From contig OZ253494.1 in the NCBI GenBank assembly GCA_965262015.1, positions 1 to 64,000 on the forward strand: a DNA stretch of 64,000 bases, written 5' to 3'. Shown here piece by piece: positions 25,810 through 34,414 of this stretch. Each line of letters starts with the position of its first letter. The stretch's first letter is position 1. The notes under the pieces are model-generated. The model saw nothing but the letters and a program-made list of their open reading frames with translations, had not been told where the DNA came from and did not search any database. Made by a program: the position numbers and the translations under genes. This DNA comes from G965262015 sp965262015. Its GTDB lineage: Bacteria; Spirochaetota; Leptospiria; Turneriellales; CBDBES01.

Positions 25810-26482
25810 ACGGTATCTTTTCAATAAGGATGGTAAATTCACCTTTTTTTTTACTAGACCATTGGATTGCTTCTTCAACAGAAGCCATATAGATTTCTTC
25901 ATAATTTTTTGTAAGTTCTCTACCAATTAATATATTTAGGTTACCCCAAACAGCCAATATGTTATCTAAAGTTTTGGTTAATCGGTGAACAGATTCGAAT
26001 AAGCATACAGCACCCTTAAAATTTTGGTAGGTATTGAGTTCTTTTTTTTGTCGACTAGATTTAACAGGTAAAAAACCTAGAAAAAGCAGGGGCCTGTTTA
26101 AGAAAGGTGAAATACTTAGTATGCTAGTCAAAGCAGATGGGCCAGGGATAGGCCGAATTGTAATAGCAGACTGGTAACATGCTTTTAACAAATGAAAGCC
26201 AGGGTCAGAAATCCTAGGCGTACCTGCATCAGCAATTAAAGCTATGTTATTATCCATTTTTAACAATTTAACCAATTCATGGGAAGAACCTGCTTCATTA
26301 TAAGAATAATATGATACACATTGTATTTTTTTTGTGATGCCTAATGCCTTAAAAAGACGATACGCCTTTCTTGTATCTTCACATGCCACGTAGTCTACTT
26401 TTTCTAATATGTGTTTTGTCCTAGACGATATATCTTTGTTATTACCAATAGGTAGAGCAACAGAGTATAAAGTACTACCCAT
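25793..26482 (-). CDS. rsmI: 16S rRNA (cytidine-1402-2'-O)-methyltransferase
   Basis: A 229-residue tetrapyrrole-methylase-fold enzyme. It shows LYSVALPIGNNKDISSRTKH, VDYVACEDTRKAYRLF, ALIADAGTPRISDPGFHLL and IPGPSALTSIL, which are diagnostic of RsmI. It methylates the ribose of C1402 in the ribosomal decoding centre using SAM. It is shorter than the E. coli enzyme because the C-terminal helix-turn-helix-like extension is absent; several phyla have this short form. It is 15 bases downstream of the glycoside-hydrolase-like gene. Confidence 0.93.
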   Translation of the reverse strand: MGSTLYSVALPIGNNKDISSRTKHILEKVDYVACEDTRKAYRLFKALGITKKIQCVSYYSYNEAGSSHELVKLLKMDNNIALIADAGTPRISDPGFHLLKACYQSAITIRPIPGPSALTSILSISPFLNRPLLFLGFLPVKSSRQKKELNTYQNFKGAVCLFESVHRLTKTLDNILAVWGNLNILIGRELTKNYEEIYMASVEEAIQWSSKKKGEFTILIEKIPSNHNV

Positions 26483-26497
26483 GATTTAATATATAGA

Positions 26498-27619
26498 CTA
26501 TAAATTATTTTTGTAAGAATGTAGACTAGAATTTTGGGATTGATTTACAGATGGTTTATCATAGTTGTATTTTTCTATAGCCTGGAAAAGAGGTTCATAA
26601 CGATTTTGTGCATTCCATACAATCCAACCGTCACTTTGTGCATCTTCACAGGCTTGTAATTGTCTCTTGATATATTCTACCATATTTAATTTAGACGCTT
26701 TAATATGCATATTAAAGCCTTGTATGTAGGGTACAATTCTTGTACCAAGAACCCTCTTTCGTGCATTCATTACACCTTCTTTAATAGTTTCGTAAGGCTG
26801 TGAAATTCGTGTAATGTCATTAGTATAATGTGAAGGGTAGAGCATTGGATAAAGAGTCTGGACATGTTTAGCAAAGTTTTCAATTTTTTGCCCAATAGGA
26901 TCATCATGAGATAAGGTAGTACGCCCGAATAGATCCGCTGAAAGATATATCTGGTTTTGGTAGGCCGTTTGGCTAGCCTGTAATAAGACATGATTAATAA
27001 TAGCATATTTATATTGTAAGGAGAGTCCCAATAGATTGGGTATATCAGCATAGCGAATATAGTCTAACTGTACTTCTTGAAAACCTTGTGCGGAGGCGTC
27101 CTGTATTAAGGCTAATATATGTTGTAGATATGCTTCTGTAGGTCTTCTTTGTTTTAAGCCATTTTCAAATACAACCAACCTAGCGACCAGAAAAACAGAA
27201 GCTCTTTTTACCATATCAATAATTTCTTTAGGGATCATGTTTTTCTGTATGTCTATTACAAATGTATTCAAATGATATTGTTTACTTTTTTGGATAAAAT
27301 ATTGCATCCTAGATATTGAGTTACCCACATTGTTAGTAAGATAGATGCCACGGGTGTATTCGGGTAAAAATATGTGGTCAGTTTTATTCGCAATATTAGT
27401 ACTCTTTACAAGAACTTCTTTCTCATTACCCTTGACAAAATAGCGTGTGATGGAAGTGCCTTCCATTGTATTACGAAAGAGGGAGGTTACATCTTTTGCA
27501 AGCATGTCTGGTAACCTAGTGATTATATGGTCATTATTAGGTTGGGATTGGCAGGCAATACAGGATAGAGTATTGTATAAAAGGATCATGGTCACCCAAA
27601 AAATATATTTTATAAGCAT
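26498..27619 (-). CDS. Putative secreted glycoside hydrolase (DUF4015 family)
   Basis: A 373-residue protein with an N-terminal signal (IFWVTMILLYNTLSCIACQS), possibly a lipoprotein with Cys at IAC. The body fits the DUF4015 TIM-barrel family: GIYLTNNVGNSISRMQYFIQ, NTFVIDIQKNMIPKE, FQEVQLDYIRYADIPNL, LYPMLYPSHYTNDI and DGWIVWNAQNRYEP. Family members look like alpha-amylase-type hydrolases, but their substrates are mostly unknown. It is likely periplasmic. It precedes rsmI on the same strand. Confidence 0.8.
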   Translation of the reverse strand: MLIKYIFWVTMILLYNTLSCIACQSQPNNDHIITRLPDMLAKDVTSLFRNTMEGTSITRYFVKGNEKEVLVKSTNIANKTDHIFLPEYTRGIYLTNNVGNSISRMQYFIQKSKQYHLNTFVIDIQKNMIPKEIIDMVKRASVFLVARLVVFENGLKQRRPTEAYLQHILALIQDASAQGFQEVQLDYIRYADIPNLLGLSLQYKYAIINHVLLQASQTAYQNQIYLSADLFGRTTLSHDDPIGQKIENFAKHVQTLYPMLYPSHYTNDITRISQPYETIKEGVMNARKRVLGTRIVPYIQGFNMHIKASKLNMVEYIKRQLQACEDAQSDGWIVWNAQNRYEPLFQAIEKYNYDKPSVNQSQNSSLHSYKNNL

Positions 27620-27676
27620 GATTAGACTACATAACGGAAAATTAAAAGCTCGTCTTAAAGACCTATTCTCTGCTTT

Positions 27677-27787
27677 TTAAGAAAAAATTGGAGAGTCAGC
27701 ACCAGAGCTGTACAAAATAGACTTTGATATATTTATTTTTTGAGCTATGTCTCTATAAGTCATCTTCTCTGATAAATACTTCTGCAT
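27677..27787 (-). pseudogene. Transposase helix-turn-helix fragment
   Basis: A minus-strand frame of 36 codons, MQKYLSEKMTYRDIAQKI, then NISKSILYSSGADSPIFS. The stretch TYRDIAQKINISKSILY is a typical helix-turn-helix of transposases. Its end (GCTGACTCTCC) matches the relics at 19076, 33450 and 6405. It is the best preserved of that repeat group. The rest of the gap 27620-27979 holds no recognisable feature. Confidence 0.5.
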
Positions 27788-27979
27788 AAGTGTCCATTAT
27801 TCATAATGAATTTTTGTTGGTTGTTCTCCTTACTTTTAATATTTTTAAGAAGAACAGTAAAATTTATAGCAGATTAAACTGTCTAGAACTGGATTTAATT
27901 TTCCAAACTAATTTAATTATATAAACATTAAAAACATTGACTTTCTAATCGCAGGATTGCAAGCAAATCCCATTAAGTA

Positions 27980-28336
27980 ATGGCAAAGAATGTTTTAGGT
28001 AACGATCTGACAACATGTTGTACATCACCTATGACTGGTTTCTTCCGTAACGGTCAGTGCGATACTTCTTCTGAAGATTTGGGCATACATACCATATGCG
28101 TGGTGATTACAGAAAATTTTTTGGAATTTAGCTATGCCGTAGGGAATGATCTTTCTACTCCCATACCTGAATACCAATTTTCTGGTCTAAAACCAGGAGA
28201 TCAATGGTGTCTTTGTTTGAGTAGATGGATTGAAGCCTACAATGCTGGGGTTGCACCTCAAGTTAAATTAGAAGCGTCACATATTTCTATTTTAGAACAT
28301 ATTGATCTTGAAGTACTTAAGCATTATCAGGCATAA
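27980..28336 (+). CDS. DUF2237 family protein
   Basis: A 118-residue protein with all the marks of the DUF2237 family: NVLGNDLTTCCTSPMTGFFRNG near the start, DLGIHTICVVITENFLEFS, GNDLSTPIPEYQFSGLKPGD, then WCLCLSRWIEAYNAGVAP. The conserved Cys residues and the DxT/PMTGFFR motif are present. The family is widespread in proteobacteria and cyanobacteria and its function is not established. It is a single gene flanked by IS-scarred DNA on the left and an empty gap on the right. Confidence 0.85.
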   Translation: MAKNVLGNDLTTCCTSPMTGFFRNGQCDTSSEDLGIHTICVVITENFLEFSYAVGNDLSTPIPEYQFSGLKPGDQWCLCLSRWIEAYNAGVAPQVKLEASHISILEHIDLEVLKHYQA

Positions 28337-28709
28337 AATCCATGCGTAAAGTGAAGTCCTAGATCATGCTGTTATGAAGATTGATTTATAAAAAATTCTG
28401 ACACTGATAATTGCTATATTTTATGGTGCACAATGTGGCTTATGTGCCTGTGAAATGAATTATCACCACAGTATCTTGCCTGAGAGCATGTTCTTGTTTT
28501 AAAATGTTACGGTTTTAAAATATGGAATAGAACAGTTAGATATCAATTCGCAAAAATGTGGTGCACACATTAAATAAAAAGATATTGCATTTTAGTATTA
28601 TTTCATTACTGTAGCCGTTACAAACAGCCGATGTAGGTGGGCAGCGTGATGGGTGTTTTGGATAAATATATTTATTTACAGTATAATTATTGAAGGGCCT
28701 ATAAATCTT
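28337..28709. other. Intergenic region without recognised features
   Basis: About 370 bases between the DUF2237 gene and the HDOD gene. I find no reading frame with family resemblance, no hairpin followed by a T run and no clear insertion-sequence end. It must contain the promoter of the HDOD-cyclase pair. Near the end an in-frame ATG at 28653 would add a hydrophobic, unfamiliar leader to the HDOD protein; I do not use it. Confidence 0.4.
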
Positions 28710-29552
28710 ATGAAATTAGATGCTAATAAAATAAAATTACAGATTACACCTCATGTTTTAACCTTTGTGTTGAATCTTGATGTTGATTCTGACGTAAACT
28801 TTGATGACATAGAAAATCATGTTGTTAAGGATCCAAACCTTACCGCTACTTTGTTAAAGGTTGCAAATTCTGCATTTTATTCTCGTGGCAATGAAATAAT
28901 ATCACTCAAACATGCTATTTCAGTAATAGGATTAAAAACATTTAAATCCATGGCAACACTATTAGCTGTAAAATCAGTTTTCGGTCAAAACACTTATGCT
29001 AGATTTAGAAAATATATATGGGAACATGCTATTTTAGTTGCTATTTTATCAAAATCCATTGCGAAATTTATGGGATTAAATGTTGTTGCAGATGAGTGCT
29101 TCATTGCAGGTTTGTTACATGATATTGGAAAGATGATTATGCATGCAATGGATCGTGATGTTTTCTTAAAAGTTTTACGAGAAGCCATAGAAGATAAAAA
29201 ATCTTTTTTATCAGTTACGACAAAACAATTGCAGATAAGTTATATTGATGTGGGTATTGAAGTAAGCGAAATATGGAATTTGCCCCAAGCTCTCTGCCAG
29301 GTTATCCGTTTTTCTGAATATATGCAAGAGGATGCACAGGATATTGCTTCAAATAATCTTGTAACTGTGTCTATTGTATCTTTGGCAAATTATTTAGCTA
29401 ATTGTCATGGCTATGGGCATGTCCCAGATGCTTACCAAAGAAATTATGATTTTGCGGTGCAACAGCTTGAAATGAGTGAAGAACAAATCAATCATATCAT
29501 TGAAAAAGTCTTACCAACTCTAAAAGAGGCTAAAGAATATAAGATTTTTTAA
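28710..29552 (+). CDS. HDOD domain signalling protein
   Basis: A 280-residue protein covering an HDOD domain (an HD-related output domain). It shows NHVVKDPNLTATLLKVANSAFY, ISLKHAISVIGLKTFKSMA, AFIAGLLHDIGKMIMHAM-type sequence (ECFIAGLLHDIGKM) and EIWNLPQALCQVIRFSE. The HD residues are present in LLHDIGK. HDOD proteins act in signal transduction, often without proven enzyme activity. I choose the ATG at 28710 because the extension from 28653 is hydrophobic and not family-like. It lies 29 bases upstream of the cyclase gene, so they are likely one signalling operon. Confidence 0.85.
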   Translation: MKLDANKIKLQITPHVLTFVLNLDVDSDVNFDDIENHVVKDPNLTATLLKVANSAFYSRGNEIISLKHAISVIGLKTFKSMATLLAVKSVFGQNTYARFRKYIWEHAILVAILSKSIAKFMGLNVVADECFIAGLLHDIGKMIMHAMDRDVFLKVLREAIEDKKSFLSVTTKQLQISYIDVGIEVSEIWNLPQALCQVIRFSEYMQEDAQDIASNNLVTVSIVSLANYLANCHGYGHVPDAYQRNYDFAVQQLEMSEEQINHIIEKVLPTLKEAKEYKIF

Positions 29553-29581
29553 CATAGGAGTGTGTAATTACAAACTTTAAC

Positions 29582-31357
29582 ATGAATAGTAAGGAAATTC
29601 TTTCTCTCGAAAAGATAATTAACTTTAGCACCCAGCTATATTCCCTGGATAGTCAGGAGATGCGAGATATCGAAAGTAGTGTTGATCGTATGGTTCACTC
29701 TTTTCATAATCCCGAGATTAAGACGGCTCTCATCGTAATTATTAAAGAGTTAATCACTAATGCATTAAAGGCAGTTCATAAGAATATTTTTCTTGAGCAC
29801 GTTGTTGATGGATTAGGCATAGCAAACTTATCTTACTCAGACAAGTTAGAATTATTTCGGGCAGAAACAGATACTCACCATGTAAAAAACTTTTCTAGAG
29901 TAGCTAGAGAGTATAAATTATATGTGACTTGTACTATGACTGTCACTTCCAATGGTATACAGTTGGTGGTTGAAAACCCGTTTGGTGTTTCTGAAATTGA
30001 GTCAGCTAGAGTGACAGATATTTTACAAAAATCAAAAACCATTAATAGCTTATCTTCTGTTCTAGAACGTACACTAAGTTTAGGTAACAAAGAAGTATTC
30101 AAAGAAGAATATTCTGAAGGTGGGGCGGGTCTTGGTCTGGCTTTTGTTATTATGAGTGTAAAAAGTATGGGAATTCCAGTTGATAATTTAGTCTTTGATA
30201 TGAAACAAGATCGTACCATCGTAACATTATTTTTACCTTTGCAAGCACTGCTTGGCCGTAAAATAACCAAGATACAATACTTAGAGGATATTCAATCTTT
30301 TAAAAAATTTGCCTACGATTTAGTTTCTCAATTAGGCTACTATATTATAGTTTTTACTTCTCAAGGTGATTGGCTATATACTTCTAAAAATTTTATCCAA
30401 GATTACAATTTATCCATGGATATAGAAAATCTGAAAGATATTATTCCAGAACAGTTTTTCAAGGATGTCTTTAACCAAGATAATGGTATTATAAAATCGG
30501 GTCGTATCGATAATTATCGTTTATGGTGTCCTTTAGGTAAAGAAGGTAAGCAGAGCACATTATTTAATATTTGTGGATATTTTGAACATGAAAATTCCAT
30601 GGTATTGACTTTATGGATACCTATTTTCCTAGCGGCTAGTCCTGATAAAAAGGTATTAAAAGCTGGTGACTTAATGGAAACTGCGGGTGTTCATAAGTTT
30701 TTAAGGCCTTATTTGTCTAGTCCAATCATTGAAAAAGCATATAATTTAGCTAAATCAAGTGGTGCGTTATTTGCCAGCCAAACTAAAATAATTACAGTAT
30801 TATTTGGTGACATTGTTGGTTTTACACACATCGCTGAGATGGGTTCACCACAAGAAGCAGTAAACTTTTTAAATGTTGCTCTTGGCATACTAGTGCGGAA
30901 TATTGATGTTCATTCTGGTTATGTGGATAAATTTATGGGTGATGCCATTATGGGAATTTTTGATGATGCTTTAAATGCTGTTATTGCTGCGGCACAGATA
31001 CAGAGTGTCTTTCGTAATCTGAATACCTTTCGTACAGCAAGTGGCCATGATAAAATAGAGGTCAGGATTGGGCTGAATACAGGCCATGTTATTTTATCAG
31101 ATATTGGTACAGAAACAAGAAAAGACTGGACGGCCATTGGAGATACTGTAAATGTAGCATCTCGTTTGGAACATCAGGCAAAACCAGGAGAGATAATTAT
31201 CAGTGACACAACCCACAATGTTGTTAAAGATAATACTAGGTGTACCAGCAGAGGTGAAATTAAATTAAAAGGTAAGAAAAAACTAGCCACAACCTATAAG
31301 GTCAACCAAGTGTTCTACTCAAAAGGTAAAGAGACAATAACAATTGACCTATATTAG
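29582..31357 (+). CDS. GHKL-ATPase / adenylate cyclase fusion protein
   Basis: A 591-residue protein with three parts. Residues ~1-220 form a histidine-kinase-like ATPase domain: N-box IIKELITNALKAVHK (Glu56, Asn60) and G-box EGGAGLGLAFV (180-188). No phospho-accepting His domain is seen. Residues ~230-360 are a PAS-like or sensor region. Residues ~400-560 form a class III cyclase: metal Asp410 (FGDIVGFT) and Asp454 (FMGDAIMG), adenine-selecting Lys450 and Asp515, and transition-state Asn524/Arg528 (IGDTVNVASRLE). All catalytic residues are present and the Lys/Asp pair points to ATP rather than GTP. It is soluble and paired with the HDOD gene upstream. Confidence 0.88.
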   Translation: MNSKEILSLEKIINFSTQLYSLDSQEMRDIESSVDRMVHSFHNPEIKTALIVIIKELITNALKAVHKNIFLEHVVDGLGIANLSYSDKLELFRAETDTHHVKNFSRVAREYKLYVTCTMTVTSNGIQLVVENPFGVSEIESARVTDILQKSKTINSLSSVLERTLSLGNKEVFKEEYSEGGAGLGLAFVIMSVKSMGIPVDNLVFDMKQDRTIVTLFLPLQALLGRKITKIQYLEDIQSFKKFAYDLVSQLGYYIIVFTSQGDWLYTSKNFIQDYNLSMDIENLKDIIPEQFFKDVFNQDNGIIKSGRIDNYRLWCPLGKEGKQSTLFNICGYFEHENSMVLTLWIPIFLAASPDKKVLKAGDLMETAGVHKFLRPYLSSPIIEKAYNLAKSSGALFASQTKIITVLFGDIVGFTHIAEMGSPQEAVNFLNVALGILVRNIDVHSGYVDKFMGDAIMGIFDDALNAVIAAAQIQSVFRNLNTFRTASGHDKIEVRIGLNTGHVILSDIGTETRKDWTAIGDTVNVASRLEHQAKPGEIIISDTTHNVVKDNTRCTSRGEIKLKGKKKLATTYKVNQVFYSKGKETITIDLY

Positions 31358-31369
31358 CCTGTTATAAAT

Positions 31370-31810
31370 TCACGGGCCACTATTCTCTTTTGCACATTTA
31401 GGGTAAAATGTAGCCCAGTTTTTTGGACCTTCCCATATCCGAATACTATGAATATAAGCCTCTTTAGGAGTGTGTAGATTCAAGTGTTGGTAAACATAGC
31501 GAGCGATATTTTCAGCCGTTGGATTATATTTATTAAATGGTTCTATCTCATTAATACAGGTATGATCCAATCTTTCTATAAGCTCATCAAAAACAGACCG
31601 AACATGCAAAAAATCGACACTAATACCATTTTCTAGAGTATTCTTGTTAAAAAACACCTCTGCTTCCCAAGTATGACCATGTAATTCTTCATCTGATCCG
31701 TCTTTATAATAATGATATAAATAGTGTGCACTTTCAAACAAACCATGAATTCTGATCTGGTACTGGCCAGATGCTCCTTCTAGATTCAATATACTCTTTT
31801 GGCTAACCAT
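31370..31810 (-). CDS. 6-pyruvoyl-tetrahydropterin synthase-family enzyme, PTPS-III type
   Basis: A 146-residue T-fold enzyme. Zinc-binding His are His29 (FESAHYL), His44 and His46 (EELHGHTW). The C-terminal catalytic elements LDHTCIN, PTAENIARYVY and IRIWEGP are present. The usual catalytic Cys of QueD (CxxxHGH) is absent; instead Glu41 gives an ExxHGH motif, the signature described for PTPS-III. These enzymes replace dihydroneopterin aldolase (FolB) in folate synthesis by making 6-hydroxymethyl-dihydropterin. So folate rather than queuosine is the likelier pathway, although tgt is in the same window. It is 20 bases downstream of the chaperone gene. Confidence 0.82.
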   Translation of the reverse strand: MVSQKSILNLEGASGQYQIRIHGLFESAHYLYHYYKDGSDEELHGHTWEAEVFFNKNTLENGISVDFLHVRSVFDELIERLDHTCINEIEPFNKYNPTAENIARYVYQHLNLHTPKEAYIHSIRIWEGPKNWATFYPKCAKENSGP

Positions 31811-31830
31811 GCACAGAGGATATAAACATC

Positions 31831-33108
31831 TTATGAATTTGTGTTGTTAAAACGCTTAATTCTGATCTGATTTTTTTGTTTCTGGATCATCAAATCTTTA
31901 AGCACAGTATTTAGTTTGCTATTTTTATCTGCACTACTTTGTTTATTATTTGTCTTAAGGTTGTATGTATCTAACCACTCATGCAAGGTCTCTTTTTTTC
32001 TATAAATCTCACTACTTGGTGGTAACTGTGCCTGCGTACTATCAGACACTATAACCCAGTATATCTGACCATTGATATGATAGATATGAACCTCTGGGTT
32101 TGTGGAACGGAGAGCATTATCTCGAAAGACTTTTGCACTATACAAATCATTTAATATGCGTTTATGTTGTTCACCTAAGTTTTGTCGTTTAGGATCTGAT
32201 GCCAGTAAAGGTATCTTGGCTAATTGAATAATAGGCAATCCATATTTGTTACGTACATAACCTAGGGACACTTTAGACTTTGCATCTTTTTCTATTTCTT
32301 CTAACCAAGCCCCTTCTGCACCCTTAAGTTTTTCTTTTTTTAGTTTAGTAACAATATTTTTTTTACGTTGATCTGTTAATATTTTTAGATCTTTTTTGAC
32401 TCCACTCTTAGCTATATCTTTTGCTTGTTCTTGATCAAAATAGTCTTGGATTTCTTGAGATGTGATTCTCATTTTATCCAGTAAAAATCTTTCCTTTGCT
32501 TCTTTATTAAAAAAAACAATTTGATATGACAAGCTAATAGCACTCATCCTGGCAAGTTCCACTTGCTCTACATGGTTTGCCATATCCATATTATCAATAA
32601 TATTGTGTGCTATTTTTTGTGTGAGCTGGACAATACTCTCTTGTCTTAACGTATTTAAACTAACATTATTGGGACGTAAAACCTTTGTTTTAAACAGTGT
32701 CATGTTGTATTTGGTAGATGAAAAATATGCTGGAAAATACTCTTTAAGATATGTAGACACCAATTTATTTTCAACAGGTTTTGTTGGTCCAAAATTTGCA
32801 TGTGTAAGCATGATATAAAAAACTTTAGCATTAATAAGTTGGTTAAGCATGTAATTCTCAATCATTTGACGTAGGCTTGCATTCACATTATTCTGTTTTA
32901 TATTATTCAGATAATTTCTTGTAGCACTAGATAGCTCTCGTCTAGTAATAACTTCATTTGCTACCTGTGCCGCAAATGACTGTGAAGGTTGTTTATTACG
33001 GCTAATAAAGTCTGGTACTCCAAAAGTGAGAGTAATCAATATAACAATAAGACTTATAAATCCATAACTAAATGCTTTGTAGATACCCGTACTAAAATTA
33101 TTTTTCAT
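31831..33108 (-). CDS. Membrane-anchored SurA/PpiD-like periplasmic chaperone
   Basis: A 425-residue protein with one N-terminal TM anchor (YGFISLIVILITLTFGVPDF, about 15-34). A SurA_N/PpiD-like helical domain follows: AAQVANEVITRRELSSATRN, LRQMIENYMLNQLINAKVFY, RQESIVQLTQKIAHNII. The C-terminal half is helical and Lys-rich. I see no parvulin PPIase motif, so it would act as a chaperone for outer-membrane or secreted proteins, not an isomerase. It is upstream of the PTPS-III gene on the same strand. Confidence 0.7.
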   Translation of the reverse strand: MKNNFSTGIYKAFSYGFISLIVILITLTFGVPDFISRNKQPSQSFAAQVANEVITRRELSSATRNYLNNIKQNNVNASLRQMIENYMLNQLINAKVFYIMLTHANFGPTKPVENKLVSTYLKEYFPAYFSSTKYNMTLFKTKVLRPNNVSLNTLRQESIVQLTQKIAHNIIDNMDMANHVEQVELARMSAISLSYQIVFFNKEAKERFLLDKMRITSQEIQDYFDQEQAKDIAKSGVKKDLKILTDQRKKNIVTKLKKEKLKGAEGAWLEEIEKDAKSKVSLGYVRNKYGLPIIQLAKIPLLASDPKRQNLGEQHKRILNDLYSAKVFRDNALRSTNPEVHIYHINGQIYWVIVSDSTQAQLPPSSEIYRKKETLHEWLDTYNLKTNNKQSSADKNSKLNTVLKDLMIQKQKNQIRIKRFNNTNS

Positions 33109-33670
33109 ATAGCATTCAAAATCACAAGAGTGTACCAGATGGTAAAGCGTTAAATTGCAGATGTTACATGAAACACTCTATAAAATAATTTTTTTATACG
33201 AGAGGAGAAAAGCCATATTGCTGAAAATGGTATTGATATTTACTTTCTAAAAACAAAAAAAGCATGTTCATAAGAGTCCATATTAGTCCATACAAAGCTA
33301 AAAAACGCTATTCTTAGGTATAGTCATGCTCTAAAATAAGGTGTAAAAAAAAGCGTATAAAACATGGAAAGTTGGTACTATGCATCTTTAAAATGGGTTT
33401 ATTATTATAGTTGCAGAATAGATGTCTAAAAAAAGATATTTAGATTTTATATTGTGATCAATAACATGTTTAAGCTATCGTTACAAGAAAAAATTATTAA
33501 CCAAGTCTATTTTGTCCAGCTCCATACATAGTGCTGACTCTCCAAGTGATAATAGAATCTTAAAATACTAAATATCAATTGACGGTAAGATAAAAATTAA
33601 TTTTATCTGTCTACACGTGTCAAATTATATAATACAAATATTTTCTAGTACTGTTAAGAACACCATCTCA
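33109..33670. mobile_element. Intergenic region with two IS remnants
   Basis: About 560 bases without an intact gene. At about 33199-33270 a plus-strand frame reads REEKSHIAENGIDIYFLKTK, resembling part of an IS30-type integrase core. At 33450-33545 lies the relic containing CAATAACATGTTTAAGCTAT, then CCAAGTCTATTTTGTCCAG and GTGCTGACTCTCC, repeated in other gaps of this window. Both are broken. The promoter of the acyltransferase-bioB-bioF genes must lie near the right end. Confidence 0.45.
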
Positions 33671-34414
33671 ATGTCTCCTATCTATAACTATCAACGCAGT
33701 ATCTTGTTAGATGCATTTAAAGGTGTAGGAATGATCATAATGATAATTTTTCACTTTTGCTTTGATTTGAACTACTTTAAATACGCTTCTATTCAGTTAT
33801 TCTCAGATACCTTTTGGTTAGCCTTTCGTTATGTAGCCATATCTATTTTTATGTCTGCTGTTGGTATAAGTTTAGTATTACATTCTCAAAGAGGCATTTC
33901 ATGGTCTGCTTATTTGCGTCGATTGATTCTATTAGCCTTTTGTGCCTTATCAATCACATGTATTACATATTTTATTTATCCTAGATCTTATGTGTTTTTT
34001 GGTATACTACATTTAATAGCTGTTAGTAGTGTCTTTGCACTGATTTTTATCCGTTTATCTTGGATTAATATTATTCTAGGGCTTGCCGTGATTTATGCAG
34101 GCTTCGTCTACTCTCACCCCATTTTTAATACAGACTACTTGTATTGGTTAGGTATGTATACATCTAAACGTTCATCCGTGGATTTCGCTCCTCTATTTCC
34201 CTGGTTTGGGTGTACCTTAATAGGTATGGGCTGTGCAAATTATTTGCAAGATAAAATGTATATCTTATCTAGTATGTCTAGTGCAACCTATATTGGTCAA
34301 ATACTTCATGGTTTAGCATTTATGGGACGCAAGAGTCTGTTTATTTATCTATGGCACCAACCTATTTTATGGATCTTATTTTATGTTACAGTTCTTTTAG
34401 GTAGATATGTATGA
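33671..34414 (+). CDS. Membrane acyltransferase-like protein (DUF1624/HGSNAT-like)
   Basis: A 247-residue protein with about seven TM helices. The N-terminal motif YQRSILLDAFKGVGMIIMII, then FHFCFDLNYF, is typical of the DUF1624 / heparan-alpha-glucosaminide acetyltransferase-like family (RxxxxDxxRG..MIxxHxxxDL). The C-terminal helices contain KSLFIYLWHQPILWI, as in acyltransferase-3 relatives. The ATG at 33671 fits the family; the frame is open from 33617. It overlaps bioB by 4 bases (ATGA), so translation is coupled. Its substrate is unknown; the coupling with bioB may be incidental. Confidence 0.72.
   Translation: MSPIYNYQRSILLDAFKGVGMIIMIIFHFCFDLNYFKYASIQLFSDTFWLAFRYVAISIFMSAVGISLVLHSQRGISWSAYLRRLILLAFCALSITCITYFIYPRSYVFFGILHLIAVSSVFALIFIRLSWINIILGLAVIYAGFVYSHPIFNTDYLYWLGMYTSKRSSVDFAPLFPWFGCTLIGMGCANYLQDKMYILSSMSSATYIGQILHGLAFMGRKSLFIYLWHQPILWILFYVTVLLGRYV

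Noticed and set aside
25793..26482. Truncated RsmI as a broken gene
   Set aside because: All SAM-binding and core motifs are present, and the short C-terminus is a known form in other phyla.
28653..28709. N-terminal extension of the HDOD protein
   Set aside because: It would add a hydrophobic leader not seen in this soluble family; the ATG at 28710 fits better.
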